A DNA stretch of 29,438 bases from JAAXTX01 sp037139695. Lineage in GTDB: Bacteria > Patescibacteriota > Minisyncoccia > Moranbacterales > UBA1568. Under the pieces are notes generated by a model. It was not told the DNA's origin. It saw only the letters and a list, made by a program, of their open reading frames with translations, and searched no databases. A program made the position numbers and the translations under genes. Below, one piece after another: positions 12,855-19,326 of this stretch; position 1 is the first letter of the stretch; each line of letters opens with the position of its first letter. The stretch spans positions 1-29,438 of the forward strand of contig JBAXFX010000008.1 of the NCBI GenBank assembly GCA_037139695.1. The letters run 5' to 3'.

Positions 12855-13997
12855 TCATTTCTTCATATCACTTCCAGTGAGAAATGCCCAGTAGTTAACT
12901 TTGTTGACGACCTGGAAGTTCGAGTTCGGATAGTTCAATCGGAATTCACGGGGTTCTTTCACCTTGTTCTCCTTCCATTTGAATTCGGACGCAAGAAACT
13001 TCCCATCACGCTCCTCCACGAGGTCGATTTCCCTTTGCTCATACGTTCTCCAGAAATATCGTTGCGAAGACACCGACCGATAGGAACAGAGCTTCAATCG
13101 CTCGATGAAAAGAAAGTTCTCCCACAAGGCCCCTATATCGTTACGTGATGCGATGTCACTCCATTGGGAGAGGAGCGCGTTCCGAACCCCGAGATCATAG
13201 AAATAGTATTTCCGTTTTCCTCGCACCTCGTTTCTCATGTTTCGTTTCAACGTGGAAAGCGAGACGATCACGAATCCCTTCTCAAGGATATCGAGATACT
13301 TCTCGATCGTGCGCACGTTGGCACCAAGCTGCCGAGCGAGTTCGTTCAATGAGACTTCGTTACCGATCTGAAGGGCGAGCAATCGGACCAGATCGACCAA
13401 TGTACGCGATTTCTTCACGCCATCAAGCGCAAGGACATCCCTCAGAAGGTACGAATCAACGATCTCATCGAGGAGGGTCATCTTTTCCTGTTTCTCAGGT
13501 GCAAGAAACACGTCCGGATACGAACCATATACCAGGAATTCATCCAGACGGTTTTGAAGATCGAAAGCGGAATACGTCTCCGCAAGTTCGAACTGTGCGA
13601 ACGGATAGAGTGTTATCACTTTCTTCCTCCCGACCAGTGGCTCACCGACCTGATTGAAAAGATCAAAACTCGAGGAACCGGTGACGACGACCCGGATTCC
13701 GGGAAACTGGTCGACCACGATCTTCAGACCCCCGCCGACTCCTGGAATCTGTTGCGCCTCGTCGATAGCGATAAGTTCGTTGTCTCCGAGATAGTCCTTG
13801 ATCTTATCAAAATCGCCGGAGCCGAGGATTTCCTGAACACGGATATTTTCTCCGCTATCGAACCGGTATTTCAAGGACGTCTTTTCGAGAAGCTCCTTTA
13901 AAAGAGTCGTTTTTCCAACTCGACGTGGTCCATAAATGACCAACACCTTGTTTGGCTCCAATAATGGCTCTATCGGGCTATAATGTCGCTTAATCAT
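12855..13997 (-). CDS. AAA_14 / DUF4143 ATPase, 380 aa (copy 1)
   Basis: Walker A YGPRRVGKTT (residues ~22-31) and Walker B LIAIDE (~75-80), with sensor-like VVVTGSSSFDL. A winged-helix segment follows (EVSLNELARQLGANVRTIEKYL). The C-terminal DUF4143 domain has YFWRTYEQREIDLV and ASEFKW, the D..ExK layout of PD-(D/E)XK nuclease-like folds. The family is widespread in CPR and archaea with no settled function; nucleic-acid or defence-related roles are guesses. A paralogue lies at 22101-23249. The start ATG at 13997 is preceded by an AT-rich promoter with direct repeats. Confidence 0.92.
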   Translation of the reverse strand: MIKRHYSPIEPLLEPNKVLVIYGPRRVGKTTLLKELLEKTSLKYRFDSGENIRVQEILGSGDFDKIKDYLGDNELIAIDEAQQIPGVGGGLKIVVDQFPGIRVVVTGSSSFDLFNQVGEPLVGRKKVITLYPFAQFELAETYSAFDLQNRLDEFLVYGSYPDVFLAPEKQEKMTLLDEIVDSYLLRDVLALDGVKKSRTLVDLVRLLALQIGNEVSLNELARQLGANVRTIEKYLDILEKGFVIVSLSTLKRNMRNEVRGKRKYYFYDLGVRNALLSQWSDIASRNDIGALWENFLFIERLKLCSYRSVSSQRYFWRTYEQREIDLVEERDGKFLASEFKWKENKVKEPREFRLNYPNSNFQVVNKVNYWAFLTGSDMKK

Positions 13998-14004
13998 AAA
14001 AACC

Positions 14005-14072
14005 TGTATTGATTATAAATATAGTAATCAGAATATATGTATTGATTATACATATTTTCAATATATGTGCAA
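14005..14072 (-). promoter_or_regulatory. Promoter and direct-repeat operator of ATPase copy 1
   Basis: TATAATCAATACA occurs twice on the minus strand (14005-14017 and 14038-14050, exact, 33 bp apart, about three helical turns). The upstream copy supplies a -10 TATAAT (14045-14050), with TTGCAC (14067-14072) 16 bp before it. The repeats probably bind a regulator, possibly the gene product (inference). Confidence 0.6.
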
Positions 14073-14243
14073 GTATACACTCATGTAAGCCATAAAAGTC
14101 TAATGAGGAAGCGCTCTTGGAAAATCGACCAGGCCATTTCCGCAACCACGATATCGCATCCGGGTTTACCAATCATACTCCTCCGATTTTTCCTGGCTCA
14201 GCAATATGTTCATGCACGCCCTGCTTCAAAAATACTCACGGTA

Positions 14244-14300
14244 TTGCCAAAATCCCTTAGCCATGATAGAAAGGAAAGGACCTCTTTCAGGTCGTTTTTT
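14244..14300 (+). promoter_or_regulatory. rpsT promoter and terminator-like leader hairpin
   Basis: TTGCCA (14244-14249), 17 bp, TAGAAA (14267-14272) is a moderate promoter. In the short leader, GACCT (14279-14283) pairs with AGGTC (14289-14293) and is followed by G and six T (to 14300). This is a small attenuator-like structure about 20 nt before the rpsT start. The stem is only 5 bp. Confidence 0.45.
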
Positions 14301-14319
14301 CATCATCAAGATCATCGTT

Positions 14320-14589
14320 ATGCCCATCAAAGAGAACGCCAAGAAATACATGCGTGTGACGGAGAGAAAGACGGAACGCAACAAGATCGTGAAGGGTGTG
14401 TTCAAGAGCGCTATCAAGGCCACTCGCGAAGCGGTCGCGACCGACAAGATCGACGCCGCCAAGGAATCCTTCAAGAAGGCTCAGAAAGCCATCGATAAGG
14501 CCGTTTCCAAGGGTATCCTCAAGAAGAACACTGCCGCCCGCAAGAAGTCCCGCCTCAACGCCGCCATCAAGAAGGCCGCGACGAAGTAG
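14320..14589 (+). CDS. rpsT: Ribosomal protein bS20
   Basis: 89 aa from MPIKENAKKYMR, the expected S20 length. The protein binds 16S rRNA early in 30S assembly. It is almost all basic helix (RVTERKTERNKIVKGVFKSA, KESFKKAQKAIDKAVSKG), ending with the typical KNTAARKKSRLNAAIKKA. Upstream in-frame codons (to 14206) lie before or across the predicted promoter and leader hairpin and are not part of the gene. It is the only plus-strand gene in the 7.7-23.2 kb block and converges on holA; the rpsT-holA neighbourhood is common in bacteria. Confidence 0.95.
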   Translation: MPIKENAKKYMRVTERKTERNKIVKGVFKSAIKATREAVATDKIDAAKESFKKAQKAIDKAVSKGILKKNTAARKKSRLNAAIKKAATK

Positions 14590-14616
14590 TTTCTTCCGCT
14601 TCATTTCAGACAGAAT

Positions 14617-14643
14617 AAAACCCCGTCAACTGGCGGGGTTTTT
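14617..14643 (+). terminator. rpsT terminator
   Basis: AAAACCCCG and CGGGGTTTT arms around a short loop, followed by T5, 28 bp after the rpsT stop. Confidence 0.9.
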
Positions 14644-14666
14644 GTTACATGTCTTCTCATTCACTC

Positions 14667-14806
14667 CCCCTGCTCCCCTGCCCGAGGGGAGCTCCCTGGC
14701 CTTGCCAGGGTGAGGGGTGCAACAACCCCTCCCTTGTTCCTCAGACCTCTTCGGAACAAGTCCTCAGACCTCTTCGGAACAAGTCCTCAGACCTCTTCGG
14801 AACAAG
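14667..14806. repeat. REP-like element plus 23-bp tandem repeat (x3)
   Basis: 14667-14719 is a REP-like double hairpin (GCTCCCCT/AGGGGAGC; CCCTGGC/GCCAGGG; GAGGGGTG). 14738-14806 is three exact 23-bp units containing CAGACCTCTTCGGAACAAG. The first unit with its left flank forms CTTGTTCC/GGAACAAG. It fills the gap between rpsT and holA. Confidence 0.9.
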
Positions 14807-14835
14807 TCCCCTTTCCAAGGGGAGAAGGTATGCTC

Positions 14836-15789
14836 TCACAGCTTCTCCACGAAGAGTGTGAGTGCGAGTTCGGGATCGATCTTGCCGATTTTCATATCGG
14901 CATCGAGATCTGCAAGGAGTGACAGTCCGGACTTGAGGCGGTCAAGCGGGAAAGCGCTCATCTTCGAGAGCAGTTTCGAGACGACGAACGGGTTCATCCC
15001 GGTCGCGCGCGCGATATCGTCCTGGCGCATATTACCGCGGTCGTATTCCCCTCGAACTTTGAAGAGCTCGCGGATCTGCCAGGCGAGCAGGCCGAAGAGT
15101 TTCTGTACTCCGCCCGAATCCGCGCGCGCCTCACGCAGAAGCAGCTCAAGGGCTCGCCCCCGATTCCCCGACACGAGTGCATCAAGCGCGGCAAACACCT
15201 TCTCTTGCGGATTTTCATGAATAAACCGATCGACATCCGCCACCGATACTTCCCCTTCCGCCTTAAAAAGCGCCAATATTATCGATTCCGACGATGCTCT
15301 CCCGGAATCAGTCCCGCAAGCGGAAACTATCTTCGCCAGAGCCTCACGAGAAAATGAAATACCGGGAACGACAGTGCGGGCCTCGGAGGAAACGAATACC
15401 TCGGCTTCATGTGACGAAAGCGAGTCGAATATCTCAACTTTCCCGGCAGTCTTTTTCAGGAACGCGAACAGCTTGTCTTTCGCCTTCGGTTGTTCCGTTT
15501 GGGAAAAGATCATAGACACTCCGTCTCCGAGCCGTTTCAGCATCTCCCTCACCTTCACCGCCTCGTCGTCCGGAAGAGAAAGAGCCTCACGAATATCAAG
15601 CAGACACTCCGAAGAGAACAGGTCCGCCGATCCGGATTCGAGTAATTTTTTCGCGACCGAGCCGGAGTCGGCAGACGCGTCGATAATCGCGATGTTTCCG
15701 GACGGATACTTCGCGAGAAATCCCTGCTTCAATTCGGTCCGGCGTCGCACGAGTCGGAACCGGTCCTTCCCGGTGAGGAGAACGATCAT
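14836..15789 (-). CDS. holA: DNA polymerase III delta subunit (HolA)
   Basis: 317 aa, usual length for the clamp-loader delta subunit, which opens the beta sliding clamp. N-terminal MIVLLTGKDRFRLVRRRTELK matches the family opening. SADLFSSECLLDIREA aligns with the beta-contact region, and FSQTEQPKAKDKLFAFLKK and VEIFDSLS follow. The C-terminal collar domain includes LLARQ-like LLAWQIRELFKVRGEY and ATGMNPFVVSKLLSKM. No proper Walker A is expected or seen. The ribosome site is weak. It converges with rpsT across the repeat region. Confidence 0.95.
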   Translation of the reverse strand: MIVLLTGKDRFRLVRRRTELKQGFLAKYPSGNIAIIDASADSGSVAKKLLESGSADLFSSECLLDIREALSLPDDEAVKVREMLKRLGDGVSMIFSQTEQPKAKDKLFAFLKKTAGKVEIFDSLSSHEAEVFVSSEARTVVPGISFSREALAKIVSACGTDSGRASSESIILALFKAEGEVSVADVDRFIHENPQEKVFAALDALVSGNRGRALELLLREARADSGGVQKLFGLLAWQIRELFKVRGEYDRGNMRQDDIARATGMNPFVVSKLLSKMSAFPLDRLKSGLSLLADLDADMKIGKIDPELALTLFVEKL

Positions 15790-15865
15790 AAGGGATATTC
15801 AAGGCTGATAAGTGTTTCTCTCCTATTTCGAAATGCGAAATTTACTTTCCTCTCACGTAGAACCG

Positions 15866-15885
15866 AAAGGGAGCCACTCGGCTCC
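15866..15885 (-). terminator. Weak terminator after the DUF3048 gene
   Basis: GGAGCC (15870-15875) and GGCTCC (15880-15885) around a 4-nt loop, followed on the minus strand by CTTTCGG. The T-run is poor. Confidence 0.4.
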
Positions 15886-15912
15886 CCACAGTATACCAGA
15901 CCTGGAACGAAT

Positions 15913-17106
15913 TTAGGCCTGAGGCACCCATTCCACTGCCATACCCGGAATGATCACTTCGACCCAGATCTGCCCGGGGACGAACTTCACCTCCTGTCCT
16001 GCATTGTCATAAAAGGTCAGCTTGGAATCGGCGCTTGCCTTAGACTTTTTCCAGGTCCCATCAATCTCCTTGCCATTGAAAAAGAATTGTGCCGAACCGC
16101 TATCGGTAGTATCGAACCACGGGTCACCTATCTGGAGATTATTATACCGACCCGAGATATTCGTCGGCCCCGTCTTCTCCCCGTCCGGCAGATTCGCCCA
16201 CGGGTCCTGCACACCCCGCGCCGTATAATCGACATTGGCCATGATCTGTTCGTTCTCGGCCGTCATGACCACGATATTTTTCGGTGCGATGCGCTGGCCA
16301 TTATTCCGATCCGTGTCCGCGGTTCCTCCCCACGTACGCAGATATGAGTTCGACGCCTTATCATAGTTATACTCGGCCTTCATGACACCCGGATAACCGA
16401 CGCGGAGATATCCCCCACTCGGCCGATCGGTTTCCGTCGCTTCCGCCTGGTGCGGATACCCTGAAAACGTATTCGTGGAGCTGTATCCGAATTCCTTCGC
16501 ACACGAAAGAATCGCATCACCCTTGGCGTAGCCGGTATCCTCGACACGCATAAGTCCTGTCCGATCCTTGCGGAAGCAGCACTGAGGCGCCTTCTTTCCG
16601 CCCTGACCGTTGCAGTCGATATTGTCGATTACGCCCTCATTCAGCTTCTGAATCGCGAATGCCGATCCGCCCCATCCGACGAAGACCGCATCAAGTCCCT
16701 TTGCGAGTGCGATATAGTCGTGCCGAGCGCTCCGGAGGGCGCCGATTTCAGTCGGCATATTGCACAGATAGACCCCCATGAGCCGCGTCACGAAGATGCC
16801 TTCGGCCGGGTTCGGCATCTCGAAGACCATATCGGCCTGAGAGAATCCCGCAACCGGTCGGGCCTGGACATCCACCGGTTGCATGAACGCGAACGGTCGG
16901 CGATTCCAATTGTCACACGCGAGCCCCGAGATAGGACTCACGTTCCCCGTATTAAGCGGTCCCGAAGACGGCGCCGTGCCGTTCTCAATCTGAATAGGAC
17001 TCACGTTGCTTCTCCTTAGAAAATCCCGGCCGACCGTAAAGTACGCGATTGCAAGTGCCACCAAGACGGAAAGCACCGCGACGACGGCCTTCTGTTTCTT
17101 ATCCAT
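15913..17106 (-). CDS. DUF3048 (YerB-like) membrane-anchored protein, 397 aa
   Basis: An N-terminal membrane segment (residues ~7-26, VVAVLSVLVALAIAYFTVG) anchors or exports the protein; no lipobox cysteine is present. The two DUF3048 halves follow: SGLACDNWNRRPFAFMQPVD and ADMVFEMPNPAEGIFVTRLM, with GALRSARHDYIALAKGLDAV. The C-terminal half has APKNIVVMTAENEQI and GSAQFFFNGKEIDGTW, ending at FVPGQIWVEVI and a short tail. B. subtilis YerB is the best-known relative; its molecular role is not settled. Paired cysteines (around CNGQGGKKAPQCCF) could form disulfides outside the cell. A TG-C-TATACT extended -10 (17141-17146) lies 34 bp before the ATG; no Shine-Dalgarno site. Confidence 0.93.
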   Translation of the reverse strand: MDKKQKAVVAVLSVLVALAIAYFTVGRDFLRRSNVSPIQIENGTAPSSGPLNTGNVSPISGLACDNWNRRPFAFMQPVDVQARPVAGFSQADMVFEMPNPAEGIFVTRLMGVYLCNMPTEIGALRSARHDYIALAKGLDAVFVGWGGSAFAIQKLNEGVIDNIDCNGQGGKKAPQCCFRKDRTGLMRVEDTGYAKGDAILSCAKEFGYSSTNTFSGYPHQAEATETDRPSGGYLRVGYPGVMKAEYNYDKASNSYLRTWGGTADTDRNNGQRIAPKNIVVMTAENEQIMANVDYTARGVQDPWANLPDGEKTGPTNISGRYNNLQIGDPWFDTTDSGSAQFFFNGKEIDGTWKKSKASADSKLTFYDNAGQEVKFVPGQIWVEVIIPGMAVEWVPQA

Positions 17107-17140
17107 ACGAAAAAATGACTAGTTACGACGAGACCCCATC

Positions 17141-17146
17141 AGTATA
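17141..17146 (-). promoter_or_regulatory. Extended -10 promoter of the DUF3048 gene
   Basis: TGCTATACT on the minus strand; the -35 region is T-rich and merges with the upstream gene's terminator T-run. The predicted 5' UTR is about 28 nt. Confidence 0.6.
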
Positions 17147-17160
17147 GCACGACTCGGAAA

Positions 17161-17195
17161 TAAAAATAAAAAAAGAGACGGATCGATATGATCCG
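17161..17195 (-). terminator. Terminator after the 117-aa gene
   Basis: CGGATC (17179-17184) and GATCCG (17190-17195) form the stem. On the minus strand TCTC and then T7 follow. Confidence 0.85.
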
Positions 17196-17204
17196 CCCCG
17201 TCCG

Positions 17205-17558
17205 TCACTGCCTTTGCCCGATAAGACGCACGTATTTCTCGTGCGAACGATCGGGAGAGAAGAAGAGATGCCTCTGCCGGTGCGCGACTGCCGGTTTCTC
17301 CGGAGCCGATATCCGAATGAAAAACACGGCCGGTACATCCCGACCCCTCCTCTTTCGTTGCCCGACCCGGGCGAGAAACCGTATTCCCTCATGCTCGTAC
17401 CGGTATCCGACCCGTCCAAGCATGCCGACTTCTTCACCGATCCGTTTCTGATCCGGAAGGACGTCTTTCGAATAGTGCTCCAAAAAATACCGCTTGATGG
17501 CCAGAGCGACCAATTCACGCGCAAGTACGGAATCAGTCGGTTTTTCAATACTATACAT
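17205..17558 (-). CDS. Hypothetical basic protein, 117 aa
   Basis: The start at 17558 (MYSIEKPTDSVLARELVAL) is fixed by AAGGAGGATATC; the frame upstream to 17621 lacks support. A helical N-terminal half (ALAIKRYFLEHYSKDVLPDQKRIGEEVG) is followed by a basic beta-rich half (RFLARVGQRKRRGRDVPAVFFIRIS, RHLFFSPDRSHEKYVRLIG). I do not recognise the family. No membrane span or cysteine motif. It has a terminator of its own. The strong Shine-Dalgarno site contrasts with the leaderless-looking neighbours. Confidence 0.75.
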   Translation of the reverse strand: MYSIEKPTDSVLARELVALAIKRYFLEHYSKDVLPDQKRIGEEVGMLGRVGYRYEHEGIRFLARVGQRKRRGRDVPAVFFIRISAPEKPAVAHRQRHLFFSPDRSHEKYVRLIGQRQ

Positions 17559-17654
17559 GATATCCTCCTTGGTTCTTGATTCGTTTATTAAAGGACTCAT
17601 CTTATCCAAGCATGCGAACAATATCGCTTTCCCGGAATAAAATCAACCCGACAG

Positions 17655-17686
17655 AAGAAAAACCGGAGTCCTATTCAGGACCCCGG
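17655..17686 (-). terminator. Terminator overlapping the stop codon of the radical SAM gene
   Basis: The stem at 17663-17686 pairs CCGGGGTCCT with AGGACTCCGG and is followed on the minus strand by T5 and a pyrimidine stretch. The TGA stop (17675-17677) lies in the hairpin. Confidence 0.8.
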
Positions 17687-19189
17687 CTTCGCGAGTTTGC
17701 TTGAAATCCGGTCAAAATGAAACCAAAAAATCCAGTGTTCCACTGTGGCTGGAAAGGCCTTCGGGTTCGTCGAGACCGCGAAACGAAGCGTCTTCCAGAA
17801 CCACTTTCGTGCCCGAGAAAAGATTCCGATCTTTACGATACAAAGGAGAAATGCCCGAGTCGCTCCCCAGGACAAATGGTTCCTCAGGAACGGATTCGGC
17901 CGGTAGTCACCCAGGAACCTCAGTAACCGATAATGATACGGCCCGGGAGCATAGATCGTCGAGACGACCCGGCGATATCCAGACTCCAACGCCTCACGCG
18001 ACATACCATTATTTGGAACGAAACCGACGCTTCCATCGGTATTGTCCCCGGCCGACTGATCAAGAAGCCGTCCTTCCTCCTTCAGCCGATGATACAGTAC
18101 GGTTCCCGGAAGTGCCTGCAGGGTTCCCACCATAGCGGTCATGATACCGGTGTTCTGTATCAATGCGATCATCTTCCCGAATGTAGCCCTGGTATCCTGG
18201 TCGAAACCGAGTACGAACCCGGCCTGCACCTGAATACCCGCTTGAAGCAGTCGGCTCATCGCCTTTGGAACATCGATATCCACGTTGTGATGCTTGTTCG
18301 CCCCTTTCAGACTCTCGGCCTCCGGCGTCTCGATACCGGTAAATACGCGGAAGAACCCGGCCTTCACCATCAGGGAAATCAGCTCATCGTTCGCCGCTAA
18401 TCCTATATCCGTCTGGGTATAGAACCGGAACGGGTAACCGCGCTCGATTTGAAAGTCCGCAATCGATTTCAGTACTTCCTTGGCCTTCCCGGGATTCCCG
18501 ATAAAGTTATCGTCAACGAAGAATACCGTCCCGCGCCATCCGCAGGAATACAACGCCTTCAGTTCCGCCTTCATCCGATCCGGCGTCTTCAACCGCATCC
18601 GACGGCCGAACAAGGTCGTCACATTGCAGAATTCGCAACCATACGGACACCCGCGACCCCATTGCAGTGCCATCGAAGTGTATTTCCACATATTCCTTCC
18701 TAGCAGGTCGAAACATGGAATCGGACTCCTCTTGATGTCACAAAACGCATCCGAACGATATTCCTTCTTCACGAAGCCGATGCCTCTCCTTAAATCCTCA
18801 ATAAGCGAGGGGAAAAGACCTTCCGCCTCACCGAGAAACAGACTGTCAGCCATTCCGGAAAATTGTTCCGGATCAGCGGTCACCATCGAGCCACCAAGCA
18901 CTGTCTTCTTCCCGAGATCACGACACCGTTTAAGCACCCTGCCCGTTGACTCTTGTTGCACGATCATCCCGCTCACAAACACGATGTCCGCCCACAGGAT
19001 ATGCATACCGGTCAACCGCTCGATATTCTCATCGACAAAAACGGTTTCCCAATCTCTTGGTATCATGGCACCAATCGTCAGAAATCCGAGTGGGGGAAGC
19101 GCCGCTTTTTCTCCGGTAAATTCCAAAGCACCCTTGAAGCTCCAAAATGTCGTATCCGGATATTTCGGGTATACCAACAATACTCTCAT
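17675..19189 (-). CDS. B12-binding radical SAM protein (DUF4070 type)
   Basis: 504 aa. A cobalamin-binding-like N-terminal domain (MRVLLVYPKYPDTTFW; PPLGFLTIGAMIP; VFVDENIE; TVLGGSMVT) precedes the radical SAM core with the cluster motif CPYGCEFC (CX3CX2C, ~residues 181-188). Core elements VFFVDDNFIG, FRVFTGIETP and QAGFVLGFDQDT follow. The C-terminal DUF4070-like region (SWGATRAFLLCIVKIG, HWIFWFHFDRI) is as in HpnP-type hopanoid methylases and relatives, though the substrate here cannot be deduced. The N-terminal domain lacks the usual DxHxxG cobalamin motif as far as I can see, so cofactor binding may be base-off or lost. The start is supported by AAAAGGAGGCTTAT. Confidence 0.92.
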   Translation of the reverse strand: MRVLLVYPKYPDTTFWSFKGALEFTGEKAALPPLGFLTIGAMIPRDWETVFVDENIERLTGMHILWADIVFVSGMIVQQESTGRVLKRCRDLGKKTVLGGSMVTADPEQFSGMADSLFLGEAEGLFPSLIEDLRRGIGFVKKEYRSDAFCDIKRSPIPCFDLLGRNMWKYTSMALQWGRGCPYGCEFCNVTTLFGRRMRLKTPDRMKAELKALYSCGWRGTVFFVDDNFIGNPGKAKEVLKSIADFQIERGYPFRFYTQTDIGLAANDELISLMVKAGFFRVFTGIETPEAESLKGANKHHNVDIDVPKAMSRLLQAGIQVQAGFVLGFDQDTRATFGKMIALIQNTGIMTAMVGTLQALPGTVLYHRLKEEGRLLDQSAGDNTDGSVGFVPNNGMSREALESGYRRVVSTIYAPGPYHYRLLRFLGDYRPNPFLRNHLSWGATRAFLLCIVKIGIFSRARKWFWKTLRFAVSTNPKAFPATVEHWIFWFHFDRISSKLAKPGS

Positions 19190-19326
19190 ATAAGCCTCCT
19201 TTTGAGTTTCTTCGCATTAAAATGTTAAAGTCCTTTCAAAAATCCTTCCCTTTGATTCCACCAAGGAAACAAGGGTATTCCATACTACTCGCATCACAGC
19301 CCGACCGCAAGCTGCCGTACGTTTTT

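Noticed and set aside
14738..14806. Possible CRISPR array (three 23-bp units)
   Set aside because: The units are directly abutting with no spacers; it is a plain tandem repeat.
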